From contig NZ_CP086322.1 in NCBI RefSeq assembly GCF_023277745.1, forward strand, positions 8,990,001 through 9,054,000: 64,000 bases of DNA, read 5' to 3'. The stretch is from Streptomyces halobius (GTDB lineage: Bacteria; Actinomycetota; Actinomycetes; Streptomycetales; Streptomycetaceae). The position numbers and the translations under genes were made by a program. Positions within the stretch are counted from its first letter, which is position 1. Each line of letters starts with the position of its first letter. Positions 16,078 to 24,307 of the stretch are shown here, piece by piece. The notes under the pieces were generated by a model that had not been told where the DNA came from, searched no databases, and saw nothing but the letters and a program-made list of their open reading frames with translations.

Positions 16078-16996
16078 AGAGCACCCGCGCCCTCGTGTTC
16101 CCGGCCGCGGCGGTGTACCGGCGTGCCTTGGCCAGCTCGTCGAGCAGTTCGGGGAGGGCGGGGATGCGGTCGTCCCATTCGAGCAGGGTGGGGACCGGAC
16201 CCGTCAGAGAGGTCGCCAGCCGGTACAGCCGCCACACCGGGTCGGCCACCGGACGGTCGTGGGTGTCGATGATGTGGGTGCCGAGGTCGGTGTGGCCGGC
16301 GAGGTGGATCTGCACCACGCGCTCGTGCGGCAGCGCCCGTACGTACTCCTCCGGGTCGAAGCCGTGGTTGACGGAGGAGACATAGATGTTGTTGACGTCC
16401 AGCAGCAGTCCGCACCCGGACTCGTCGGCCAGCCGGGAGACGAACTCCCACTCGCTCATCGCCGACCCGGTGAACTCCGCGTAGCTGCTGGGGTTCTCCA
16501 GTACCAGCGGACGTTCCAGGAAGTCCTGTACGGCCCGCACCCGGCGGACCATATGGGCCAATGACTCCTCGGTGAACGGGACCGGCAGCAGGTCGTGGGT
16601 GTTGATCCCGGCCACGCCCGTCCAGCAGATGTGGTCGGAGACCCAGCGCGCCCCGGTCGCGTCTGCCAGGAGGCGCAGCCGGCCCAGATAGGCGAGGTCG
16701 AGCGGATCGGTGCTGCCGATCGACAGCGAGACCCCGTGCATGACCACCGGATAGCGCTCCGCGATCCGGTCGAGCGCGTAGCGCGGATAGCCGCCCGAGT
16801 CCATGAAGTTCTCGGAGATGATCTCGAACCAGTCCACGTGCGGCCAGTGCCCCAGCACATGTCCGAGATGCGGGGTGCGCAGCCCGACGCCGAATCCCAA
16901 GGGGCTTTCCGGCAATCCCAAGCCTCTTTCCGGCAAGGGGGACGGGGTATTCCGTCGCGTCGCGGGCCCGGAGGCCGGGACATCGCCGACGGTCAT
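16070..16996 (-). CDS. DUF692 multinuclear non-haem iron oxygenase (MNIO)
   Basis: 308-residue TIM-barrel enzyme of the DUF692/UPF0276 family (MbnB, TglH and BufB relatives). Conserved metal-binding segments are visible: [72 protein letters not shown] and LLEWDDRIP. These supply the His, Asp, Glu and Asn ligands of the iron cluster. Family members oxidatively remodel Cys or Asp residues in ribosomal peptides. The ATG overlaps the stop of the Cys-rich precursor gene (ATGA), and the DUF2063 partner follows with overlap, which is the classical precursor-enzyme-partner order. The first 30 residues are a poorly conserved extension. Confidence 0.92.
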   Translation of the reverse strand: MTVGDVPASGPATRRNTPSPLPERGLGLPESPLGFGVGLRTPHLGHVLGHWPHVDWFEIISENFMDSGGYPRYALDRIAERYPVVMHGVSLSIGSTDPLDLAYLGRLRLLADATGARWVSDHICWTGVAGINTHDLLPVPFTEESLAHMVRRVRAVQDFLERPLVLENPSSYAEFTGSAMSEWEFVSRLADESGCGLLLDVNNIYVSSVNHGFDPEEYVRALPHERVVQIHLAGHTDLGTHIIDTHDRPVADPVWRLYRLATSLTGPVPTLLEWDDRIPALPELLDELAKARRYTAAAGNTRARVLCG

Positions 16997-17568
16997 ACGC
17001 CGGAGCCCTTGGTGCCTTTGGGAATCTTCCGCTTCTCTTCGTACCTGGGCACCAGGTTGTCCGGGAAACCCTCGCCGGGAGAGGGGCCGAAGGGAATCCC
17101 GGCCTCATACATCCGTTCCTCGAAGATCTTGCGGGCCCGTTTCCATACGCTCGTGCCGCGATAGGGCCCGGCGGCATGCACCCTCCCCTCGTTGATGGGG
17201 CTGGCGCAGCTGCCGTTCCAACGGCAATCCTGATTACCGGGTTTGGCCTGCTCCGCGTCGCTGCCGCTGTAACCGCAACCGCCCTGCGCCCGGCACGCGT
17301 TGGCGCCGTGACAGACGTGGAAGACGGTCGCGCAGTTCCCCATTCCGGCCATGTCGCCGGACCCGTCGACGCCGTGCCTCCGGCAGGCGTTCAGCCCCAT
17401 GCACACATGGAGCTCGATCTCCTTCTGCAATTTCTCCGGCTCGATGAACGCCGGAGCGGCCGACCTGGCCCCCGCCCGCTTTCTGGCGCCGAGCTCTCCG
17501 CCCTCCATGAGTAGGGAGATTTCCTCGGCGCTCAAGCGCTTCTCGCCGTTATGGTGCGGTGTGCCCAT
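16993..17568 (-). CDS. Cys-rich candidate RiPP precursor/metallophore peptide
   Basis: 191 residues, eight cysteines, no signal peptide. The N-terminal leader-like part ([20 protein letters not shown]) is charged. The centre carries two copies of H-V-C-x-G-x-N-A-C-R (residues about 54-63 and 89-98), joined by [18 protein letters not shown], then AQGGCGYSG and a third pair in [11 protein letters not shown]. The C-terminus is basic ([16 protein letters not shown] onward). Repeated C-x-G-x-N-x-C motifs recall MNIO-processed bufferin-type peptides. ATG 17568 is chosen for GAGGAG upstream. It is the first gene of the operon and overlaps the MNIO start, so it is the likely substrate. It was not assignable to a named precursor family. 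Confidence 0.82.
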   Translation of the reverse strand: MGTPHHNGEKRLSAEEISLLMEGGELGARKRAGARSAAPAFIEPEKLQKEIELHVCMGLNACRRHGVDGSGDMAGMGNCATVFHVCHGANACRAQGGCGYSGSDAEQAKPGNQDCRWNGSCASPINEGRVHAAGPYRGTSVWKRARKIFEERMYEAGIPFGPSPGEGFPDNLVPRYEEKRKIPKGTKGSGV

Positions 17569-17590
17569 TTCCGCTCTCCTCATTCTCTGT

Positions 17591-17619
17591 CTCCGGCCCC
17601 ATGTGGGGACGGGCCGGAG
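17591..17619. promoter_or_regulatory. Inverted repeat in leader of MNIO operon
   Basis: CTCCGGCCC at 17591-17599 and GGGCCGGAG at 17611-17619 form a 9-bp perfect stem with an 11-nt loop. It ends 23 bp upstream of the Cys-rich peptide start and could be an operator or a leader hairpin near the ribosome binding site. The other sequence between 17620 and 17862 shows no recognisable element. Confidence 0.4.
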
Positions 17620-17862
17620 CTGGATACCCGGAGTTGCCTTCCAGCGAGTACCGGCCAGGAAACGAGTCATAAGGGTGAAATGAGATCTTTCAGGCGCTTG
17701 GTCGAGCCTGGAGCCTGGTCGACGACCTGACGCATGAGCGGGGGGCAGAGCGGTCAAAACCTGCAATCTCGGACCCCGCATCCCGCTCACGTGGTACCGA
17801 GTGAAAGGGCGAAAAGCCGGGGGGTTAGCATATGAGCACCGCCTAGCTCGAAAGATAAGCCT

Positions 17863-19317
17863 GTGACTGTCAATGACGACTCGTTCACCAATTGGAAGAA
17901 CCGCGAGGAGATCGCGGAGTCGATGATCCCGATCATCGGGAAGCTGCACCGGGAGCGGGACGTCACGGTCCTGCTGCACAGCCGCTCCTTGGTGAACAAG
18001 TCGGTGGTCAGCATCCTCAAGACCCACCGATTCGCCCGGCAGATAGCGGGGGAGGAGCTCTCGGTCACCGAGACGCTGCCGTTCCTGCAGGCCCTCACCG
18101 CGCTCGACCTCGGCCCGTCCCAGATCGACATCGGCATGCTCGCCGCGACCTACAGGGCCGACGACCGCGGTCTCCCGGTGGCGGAGTTCACCGCCGAGGC
18201 CGTCGCCGGGGCCACGGGGGCCGACAAGATCGAGCGTCGCGAACCGCGCGACGTCGTCCTCTACGGCTTCGGCCGTATCGGCCGCCTCGTCGCCCGTCTG
18301 CTGATCGAGAAGTCCGGCTCCGGCAACGGCCTGCGGCTGCGTGCCATCGTCGTCCGCGGAGGCGGCGGCCGGGCCGCCGAGGATCTCGTCAAGCGCGCCT
18401 CGCTGCTGCGCCGTGACTCCATCCACGGCCAGTTCCAGGGCACGATCACCGTCGACGAGGCGAACAGCAAGATCATCGCCAACGGCAACGAGATCAAGGT
18501 GATCTACGCCAACGACCCCTCGGAGGTCGACTACACGGCGTACGGCATCAAGGACGCCATCCTCGTCGACAACACCGGCAAGTGGCGCGACCGCGAGGGC
18601 CTGTCGACGCACCTCCGCCCGGGCATCGAGAAGGTCGTCCTGACCGCGCCGGGCAAGGGCGACGTCCCGAACATCGTCCACGGTGTCAACCACGACATGC
18701 TCAAGCCGGACGAGCAGATCCTTTCCTGTGCGTCCTGCACCACCAACGCGATCGTCCCGCCGCTGAAGGCGATGGCGGACGAGTACGGCGTGCGGCGCGG
18801 CCACGTGGAGACCGTCCACTCGTTCACCAACGACCAGAACCTGCTGGACAACTACCACAAGTCCGACCGCCGCGGCCGCTCGGCACCGCTCAACATGGTC
18901 ATCACCGAGACCGGTGCCGCCTCCGCCGTCGCCAAGGCGCTGCCCGACCTCAAGGCGAAGATCACCGGCAGCTCGATCCGGGTCCCGGTGCCGGATGTCT
19001 CGATCGCGATCCTCAACCTGCAGCTCGAACGCGTCACGACGCGCGAGGAGGTCCTCGGCTACCTCCGCAATGTGTCGCTGACCTCGCCGCTCAAGCGTCA
19101 GATCGACTTCATCAGCGCCCCCGACGCGGTTTCGAACGACTTCATCGGCTCGCGCCACGCCTCGATCGTCGACGCCGGCGCGACCAAGGTCGAGGGCGAC
19201 AACGCGATCCTCTACCTCTGGTACGACAACGAGTTCGGCTACTCCTGCCAGGTCATCCGCGTCGTCCAGCACGTCTCCGGGGTGGAGTACCCGACCTACC
19301 CGGCACCGGTGGTCTGA
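17863..19317 (+). CDS. gap: Glyceraldehyde-3-phosphate dehydrogenase, long form
   Basis: 484-residue GAPDH. Residues 1-125 are an extra N-terminal domain (NREEIAESMIPIIGKLHRERDVTVLLHSRSLVNKS) found only in the long GapB-like class. The Rossmann motif VVLYGFGRIGRLVARLL starts near residue 127. The catalytic cysteine is Cys292 in SCASCTTNAI, and the pairing histidine lies in VETVHSFTNDQN. The end YLWYDNEFGYSCQVIRVVQHV is typical. It catalyses interconversion of glyceraldehyde 3-phosphate and 1,3-bisphosphoglycerate in glycolysis or gluconeogenesis. GTG start; the terminator at 19379-19424 follows. Confidence 0.95.
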   Translation: MTVNDDSFTNWKNREEIAESMIPIIGKLHRERDVTVLLHSRSLVNKSVVSILKTHRFARQIAGEELSVTETLPFLQALTALDLGPSQIDIGMLAATYRADDRGLPVAEFTAEAVAGATGADKIERREPRDVVLYGFGRIGRLVARLLIEKSGSGNGLRLRAIVVRGGGGRAAEDLVKRASLLRRDSIHGQFQGTITVDEANSKIIANGNEIKVIYANDPSEVDYTAYGIKDAILVDNTGKWRDREGLSTHLRPGIEKVVLTAPGKGDVPNIVHGVNHDMLKPDEQILSCASCTTNAIVPPLKAMADEYGVRRGHVETVHSFTNDQNLLDNYHKSDRRGRSAPLNMVITETGAASAVAKALPDLKAKITGSSIRVPVPDVSIAILNLQLERVTTREEVLGYLRNVSLTSPLKRQIDFISAPDAVSNDFIGSRHASIVDAGATKVEGDNAILYLWYDNEFGYSCQVIRVVQHVSGVEYPTYPAPVV

Positions 19318-19378
19318 TTCCGGTGGCCTGATCCCGGTGGTCAGGACCGGTCCGGTACGGAGATCCGGCGGGTTGGGC

Positions 19379-19424
19379 GGCAGTGGGGCGGTAACCGATT
19401 CCGATCGGTTACCGCCCCACTGCC
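19379..19424 (+). terminator. Strong hairpin terminator after gap
   Basis: A 21-bp perfect stem (19379-19399 with 19404-19424) closed by a TCCG tetraloop, 61 bp after the GAPDH stop. There is no U-tract. Confidence 0.85.
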
Positions 19425-19508
19425 AGTTGCCGCTCTCCGGCCGCCGCCGGCACCGCCCCGGCAGACTCAGTCCCCTTGGCCGCGGCGGCCTCGGCGAGTC
19501 CGGTCCGG

Positions 19509-19631
19509 CTACTCCTGCGCCGGCTCGTCCTCACCGTATGCGTCGTGCCGGTTCCACCATTCGTACGGCGGGGTCTGCGGATAGCCCTCGGGCGAGTCCT
19601 CCCGTTCCTCCCGCCGCCCGAGCGCGGACAT
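19509..19631 (-). CDS. Small acidic hypothetical protein
   Basis: 40 residues from ATG 19631: MSALGRREEREDSPEGYPQT continuing PPYEWWNRHDAYGEDEPAQE. The strong G/C preference at third positions and the non-random aromatic/acidic composition suggest real coding. An in-frame start farther upstream (to 19721) would add up to 30 residues. I know no function. It lies between the GAPDH terminator and the methyltransferase-DCC gene, on the same strand as the latter. Confidence 0.42.
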   Translation of the reverse strand: MSALGRREEREDSPEGYPQTPPYEWWNRHDAYGEDEPAQE

Positions 19632-19727
19632 GTCGAGGCAGCTCCAGGTGCTCTCCCCAACGCCTCGTCGCCGCGGGCGTTGATGAAATAGGACCTCCGG
19701 CATCACGGTGCCCGTCCGCATCAGCCG

Positions 19728-21008
19728 TCAGTGCGTCGTGGCAGCGGGCGGCTGCGCCTGCGGGCGGTGCGGGATGTCGCGCGGTCCCGCCCCCAGCGCG
19801 TCCACGCACAGCTGGGCGAACCAGCGCACCCCCGGCACCACCAACAGCCACCCCAGCACCGCCCACCCCAGATGCAGATGCCCCAGCATCCGGGCGAGCG
19901 CCGCGACGCCCTCCGCCCGTACGGCGCCGTCGTCCGTCTCGTACGTCATCCGGCGCAGCGGTCGTGGGTGGTGCTCGGCCGGTACGAGTTCCAGGGCGAC
20001 CGGGTGCCGGCGCGCCACCCAGCGGCCGAACCGGCTGCACGGGCCGCAGCTTTCCGCGACGTACAGCCGGGCGGTCGCCGTGCCGCTCCACGGCCGCAGG
20101 CGCGGCAGCCACGCGCGTACGCCCGCGCGGTAGGCGGCCCACCGCTCGCCGTGGGCGTCACGCAGCCCGGCCGCCTCGTGCCAGTCGGCGAGCCCGGCGC
20201 CGTACGCGAAGGACGTGGCCGCGGCGGCGAGCAGTCGCCAGTCAAGGGCGATCAGGCTGAGCAGTGCGTAGCTGAGGGTGACGGACAGCTGCATCGGATT
20301 GCGGACGTATGCGTACGGGCCGCTGGTGACGAGCCGTTGCGGCGGATCGTAGGGGAGGGGCGTGCCGCCGCCGCGCTCGGCGAATTCCCGTACGGCGATG
20401 ACGCCCAGGAGGAGGGGCACGGCGAGGAGCTGCACCGTGATCGCGAGGCCGGCCGTGCCACCGGGAATGTGGGGACGGACCAGGGCGATCGGGAGCGCGA
20501 ACATCAGCACCGCGCTGAGCAGCATCTGGGCGCCGGCACGCAGGGCGAGGTGGGTCGCCCGCCGGGTCCAGCGGGCGAGCAGCAGGCCGGGCACCAGGGC
20601 TGCGGCAACCGCCGCCGCCTCGCCCACGAGCCAGTCGGCGCCGAGCCGTACGACGGGTGCGGCGAACGGCATCACGGCGAGGTCGAGCCAGGCGAGTCCC
20701 GCCACCAGCAGCGGAAGCCGAATCCGCCCGCCGTCCGCGAGGACGGGCAGCGCGCCCCACAGCACGGACCAGCCGATCAGCAGGTCGACGGGGATCCCCG
20801 CGGCCGTGCCGCCCTCGGCGTGGAAGGTCCACCAGCCGGCCCGCACGGCAAGGAGGTTGAGGGCGGGCAGCCAGACGGCGTTCCAGGCGGTGGCCACGAT
20901 CGCGGCGGCGAGGGTCCGGCGCGCGGGCGGTCGCAGCCCGGCTGCCACGGCCGTGGCGATGGCCGGCCCGAAGAGGCAGGCGGCGCGGACCAGCGCGGGG
21001 TCGTTCAT
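19728..21008 (-). CDS. Isoprenylcysteine methyltransferase-like membrane protein fused to a DCC/DUF393 thiol domain
   Basis: 426 residues. Residues 1-230 form six or more transmembrane helices. At about 238-300 is the ICMT/PEMT signature GPYAYVRNPMQLSVTLSYAL followed by helices and HGERWAAYRAGVRAWLPR. From about 312, ARLYVAESCGPCSRFGRWVARR has the C-x-x-C of a DCC-type thiol-disulfide domain, ending in another helix pair. Such a fusion suggests membrane-bound methyl transfer coupled to thiol chemistry, but the substrate is unknown. Its ATG overlaps the stop of the next upstream gene (ATGA), so both are cotranscribed. Confidence 0.72.
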   Translation of the reverse strand: MNDPALVRAACLFGPAIATAVAAGLRPPARRTLAAAIVATAWNAVWLPALNLLAVRAGWWTFHAEGGTAAGIPVDLLIGWSVLWGALPVLADGGRIRLPLLVAGLAWLDLAVMPFAAPVVRLGADWLVGEAAAVAAALVPGLLLARWTRRATHLALRAGAQMLLSAVLMFALPIALVRPHIPGGTAGLAITVQLLAVPLLLGVIAVREFAERGGGTPLPYDPPQRLVTSGPYAYVRNPMQLSVTLSYALLSLIALDWRLLAAAATSFAYGAGLADWHEAAGLRDAHGERWAAYRAGVRAWLPRLRPWSGTATARLYVAESCGPCSRFGRWVARRHPVALELVPAEHHPRPLRRMTYETDDGAVRAEGVAALARMLGHLHLGWAVLGWLLVVPGVRWFAQLCVDALGAGPRDIPHRPQAQPPAATTH

Positions 21009-21943
21009 CGTGCCGTGGCCCCGAAGGTGTCGGAGAGATACGCGGCCGCCTGCTCCATGGCGTACTGCTGGACGGGGCCGAAGTACCAGCTCGGGTCGTA
21101 GGTGCGCCGGTAGTCGAGGGTCCAGGTGACGTCGGTGCGGCGGCCGTCCGCCCGGGGCTTCCATGTCACCTCGGCGGATTCGATGTCCAGCCAGCGGGCG
21201 TAGGTCGTGTCGCGCTCGACGGCGAAGACGACGCGGCCGGGGGCGCGTTCGGTGATGACGAGGCGCATGGAGCGCGGGGTGGGGCGGGAGCCGAAGCCGA
21301 GGGACTTGCGTGGAGAGAAGGTGATCTCCCGGTGGTCGCCGACGCTCAGGCCGGTGCCCGTGGACGACTGCGGGCGGGGGAAGGGGATCTGGAGGAACAC
21401 GGGCCGGGGCGTGTCGAAGCGGGGAGGCGCGGCGAGGGCGGCCTCGTAGCGCGCCGGAGTCAGGTCCACGGTACGGGTGACGGAGGCGGCGTTGTCGCGC
21501 GGGAGCTCGTACGCCCCCGTGCCCTCCATCGTCAGCACGGCGAGCAGGGGCAGGGTGACGAAGGCGTGCGCGCGCCCGCCGCGCCCCTCGCGCTCCCTGC
21601 GCCGGGTGCCGTCGACGATCAGGCCGATGGCCACCGCGAGCAGATAGAACAGCGGGGCGGCGAAGACCAGGCAGATCACCCCCTCGTCGAGCAGCGGCCC
21701 GGCGAGGGCCAGCCCGATGGTGACGGCGGCGAGCGCGCTGCCGGTGGCGCTCCTGGGCCGGGCGCCGATGGCCACGGCGAGGGCGATGAAGGCGGGCAGG
21801 CCGACGTAGAAGAGAGCGGTCTGCTCCAGATGCCCGGCGTGCAGGACCTTGTAGAGCAGCATCGCGGCGAACAGGACGGCGAGCACGCCGATCAACCGCC
21901 ACCGTGCCCGCGAGACCCCCTGCTGTCCGTTGTCCTCGGCCAT
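21005..21943 (-). CDS. Multi-spanning membrane protein with SRPBCC-like C-terminal domain
   Basis: 312 residues from ATG 21943, preceded by GGTGGG. Four or five hydrophobic helices occupy about residues 15-150 (RLIGVLAVLFAAMLLY, TALFYVGLPAFIALAVAIGA, AAVTIGLALAGPLLDEGVICLVFAAPLFYLLAVAIGL). The rest is soluble and has the strand pattern of an SRPBCC/polyketide-cyclase-like cavity domain (VDLTPARYEAALAAPPRFD, YDPSWYFGPVQQYAMEQAAAYL). Function unknown. It is coupled to the ICMT-DCC gene and divergent from a TetR gene that probably represses both. Confidence 0.65.
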   Translation of the reverse strand: MAEDNGQQGVSRARWRLIGVLAVLFAAMLLYKVLHAGHLEQTALFYVGLPAFIALAVAIGARPRSATGSALAAVTIGLALAGPLLDEGVICLVFAAPLFYLLAVAIGLIVDGTRRREREGRGGRAHAFVTLPLLAVLTMEGTGAYELPRDNAASVTRTVDLTPARYEAALAAPPRFDTPRPVFLQIPFPRPQSSTGTGLSVGDHREITFSPRKSLGFGSRPTPRSMRLVITERAPGRVVFAVERDTTYARWLDIESAEVTWKPRADGRRTDVTWTLDYRRTYDPSWYFGPVQQYAMEQAAAYLSDTFGATAR

Positions 21944-22052
21944 CGTTCCCACCCCTGTTCGTGGCGGTCTCTTCATCAGTGGTCGCTCGTCAGTGGCCGC
22001 TTGTGGCCACTCATCGTGTGATCTCTTCCGCACACAGTTCTTCATCGAGCGG

Positions 22053-22070
22053 TTTAATCAGTTGATTAAA
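22053..22070. promoter_or_regulatory. TetR operator in divergent promoter
   Basis: TTTAATCAGTTGATTAAA is an 18-bp palindrome with a 2-bp asymmetric centre, 26 bp upstream of the TetR start and 110 bp upstream of the membrane protein start. It is strikingly AT-rich for this genome. Confidence 0.72.
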
Positions 22071-22096
22071 GCGTATGATGAAGCCACGGTGAGAGG

Positions 22097-22738
22097 ATGG
22101 TCAAGTCAATGACGGTGGACACCAAGGACCGGCTGGTCGAGGCGGCGACGACGGTGCTGAAGACCCAGGGGTACGGCGGCGCCAGCGCCCGTACGATCGC
22201 CAAGGAGGCCGGGGCCAACTCGGCGCTGGTCTTCTATCACTTCGGGGGCGTCGACCAGCTGCTGCTCGCGGCCCTCGACCGCTCCTCCGCCGAGCGGATG
22301 GCCCGGCACCGCGTCACCGTCGCCGACGTCACGACGCTGGAGGAGCTGGCCGAGGCCGCCACGCGTATCTACCGGGACGACCTCGACGGCGGGCATATCG
22401 CGCTCTTCTCCGAGCTCGTCACGGCGGCCGTGGCCAAGCCCGAGCTGCGCGGCGAGGTATCGCGGCGGGCGGAGCCGTGGCAGGCGTTCATCGAGGAGAC
22501 CCTGGAGCGGGTGATCGGGGGCAGCGCGCTCGCCCGGCTCACCCCGCCGCGCGATCTGGCCAACGCGGCGATCACGTTCTACCTCGGCGTGAACCTCTTC
22601 ACCGTGCTGGACGAGGACCGGTCACGTACGGACTCGGTCTTCGCGATGGTCCGCCGACTGGCTCCGCGCGCCAAGCTGCTGACGATGCGTCTGCCCAGCC
22701 GGAGCCGGCGCGGGGCGGCGGCACCCAAGGACCACTGA
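22097..22738 (+). CDS. TetR-family transcriptional regulator
   Basis: 213 residues. HTH at about residues 9-55 (KDRLVEAATTVLKTQGYGGASARTIAKEAGANSALVFYHFGGVDQLLLAAL), then an all-helical ligand domain. ATG 22097 and ATG 22109 are both possible; GAGAGG lies just before the first. It probably binds the AT-rich palindrome upstream and controls itself and the divergent membrane-protein/ICMT-DCC operon. The ligand is unknown. Confidence 0.88.
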   Translation: MVKSMTVDTKDRLVEAATTVLKTQGYGGASARTIAKEAGANSALVFYHFGGVDQLLLAALDRSSAERMARHRVTVADVTTLEELAEAATRIYRDDLDGGHIALFSELVTAAVAKPELRGEVSRRAEPWQAFIEETLERVIGGSALARLTPPRDLANAAITFYLGVNLFTVLDEDRSRTDSVFAMVRRLAPRAKLLTMRLPSRSRRGAAAPKDH

Positions 22739-23059
22739 GTTCAAGGGTTGCTGAGCCCAAGAACCGCTGATCCCGCCCGCGGAGGCGGGGCCGAGGCGGC
22801 GGTGCGTCCCGTGCGGGCAACCGTCGGGTTGTCGGGCCACCGTGCCGTGTTCGAGCCCCCGGACGCCGCCGGATCGACCGGTATCGGGTGTCGAGGCCCT
22901 CGCCCCCCGGGAGCATCGATGCTGCGACGACGGGGACTCTTCCTCTCCCGTAAGGCCCGTACGGTCCTCGTGCTGGCAGGACCGCTGACCCTTGCCGCGG
23001 GTGCCGCCGGGGCCGTGGCCCGTGGCCGCCGCATCGTCGGGCCTGGGCGGGGGTGCGGG

Positions 23060-23270
23060 GTGCGCGCGCAGGACGCTGACGTAGTTGCCGTGGGAGAGGG
23101 CGCACCCCTTTTTCGGCCCGGTCGTTCCCGACGTGTAGAGGACGACCGGCAGGTCGTCGGGCCGGACGTTGTCCTGACGCCCGGTCAATGCAGCCGCGGG
23201 CACGGCGGTTCGTCCGAGCCGACGGAGCTGGTCCGGCGTCAGTACGCCGGCGTCCCGCCACCGCACGGCC
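23060..23270 (-). pseudogene. AMP-binding enzyme fragment
   Basis: One frame contains LPVVLYTSGTTGPKKGCALS followed by HGNYVSVLRA, the A3 P-loop of acyl-CoA synthetases, preceded by LTPDQLRRLGRTAVPAAALTGR. Nothing recognisable of the family follows on either side, so about 70 of 500 or more residues survive. It is a remnant without function. Bases 22739-23060 hold no gene I can support. Confidence 0.7.
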
Positions 23271-23368
23271 GGCGCCGTCGGCCACCGTTCGGCGCTCCGT
23301 CGCGCCAGGTGGGCGAGGGTGCACGGCCCGCCCGTACCCTCGGCCCCCCTGCCCGCCGTTCATCCGTT

Positions 23369-23485
23369 CCGCTCGCCCCGCTCGCCCCGCTCGCCCCGCT
23401 CGCCCCGCTCGCCCCGCTCGCCCCGCTCGCCCCGCTCGCCCCGCTCGCCCCGCTCGCCCCGCTCGCCCCGCTCGCCCCGCTCGCC
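23369..23485. repeat. Thirteen tandem copies of a 9-bp unit
   Basis: CCGCTCGCC is repeated 13 times without interruption. It lies between the stop of the winged-helix gene (23494) and the AMP-binding fragment. Because the period is a multiple of three, every frame is open, which creates artificial reading frames (Ala-Pro-Leu, Ser-Pro-Arg, Gly-Glu-Arg). Confidence 0.95.
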
Positions 23486-23493
23486 CCTCCCGT

Positions 23494-24132
23494 TCATACG
23501 GCCTCTCCGTCTCGCCGGGTGTCGAGCATGTAGCCGGTGCGCCACACGGTCTTGATCACCAGGCCCAGTGGCGCGAGCCGGCGGCGGGCCCGGAGCACCC
23601 TGACGTCCAGGGCGTTGCGGCGCTCGGCATCGCCCTCCGGCCACATCCGGACGGCCAGCTCGGCCCGCCCGACCACCGACCGGTAGTTGTCGAGCAGCAG
23701 CCGTACCAGGTCCGCCTCGCCGGCCGCGAGCGGAAGGGCCCGCCCGGCGTAACGGAGGACGTTGTGCACGTCGATCACCGGCTTGCGGCACTCCGCCCTG
23801 GCCCGCAGAGCGGCCCGGCGCGCCTGCAGGTCCCGCTCACCCACCGGCGCCCGGACCCAGTCCTCCAGCGGGTCGACACAGACCGGCGGCGAGGCGGCCG
23901 GCTCCACGAGCAGCAGCCGCGGAATCCCGTGCGTACGACATCGCTCGACCTCCGCGGCCTGCTCGGGCCAGCGCAGCAGGGGCACCGCACGGTCGGCGCC
24001 GGACCTGCGGGTCTGCGGCGCCGCGACGGGCGGGGAGCCCCGGACCGCCGAGGCGGGGAACGGTGTGGCCTGGCCGGGCACGGTGGGCTGCGGGGCGGTG
24101 GACCGCGGAGGCACTGCGGAAGTCGAGGACAC
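23494..24132 (-). CDS. Winged-helix (OmpR/PhoB-type) transcriptional regulator, no receiver domain
   Basis: 212 residues. The C-terminal 95 residues are a Trans_reg_C winged helix (DVHNVLRYAGRALPLAAGEADLVRLLLDN, DVRVLRARRRLAPLGLVIKTV ending WRTGYMLD). The N-terminal half has a short segment, PRLLLVEPAASPPVCVDPLEDWVR, with no phospho-acceptor Asp pattern, so it is not a canonical response regulator. GTG 24132 follows GGGAG with six-base spacing, which shortens the frame from an upstream ATG. Similar stand-alone winged-helix proteins are common in Streptomyces accessory regions. The target is unknown. Confidence 0.7.
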   Translation of the reverse strand: MSSTSAVPPRSTAPQPTVPGQATPFPASAVRGSPPVAAPQTRRSGADRAVPLLRWPEQAAEVERCRTHGIPRLLLVEPAASPPVCVDPLEDWVRAPVGERDLQARRAALRARAECRKPVIDVHNVLRYAGRALPLAAGEADLVRLLLDNYRSVVGRAELAVRMWPEGDAERRNALDVRVLRARRRLAPLGLVIKTVWRTGYMLDTRRDGEAV

Positions 24133-24307
24133 AGGCGTCTCCCTGGAGTTGTGGGGACTCCGGTCCGTGGGCGGGCGCTGGTGTCGCACCGGGCCCAGGA
24201 CCGGAGAAACCGCGGCAGTGATCAGTCATGCGCCGCAAGAAAAGGGAAACCTTCGGCACGGCGTATTCCAAGGGATTCGGGCGTGCCTTTGACGTGCGTC
24301 GGGCTCG

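Noticed and set aside
23369..23485. Tandem array considered as a CRISPR or a Gly-Glu-Arg repeat protein
   Set aside because: There are no spacers, the unit is 9 bp, and all frames are open because of the period.
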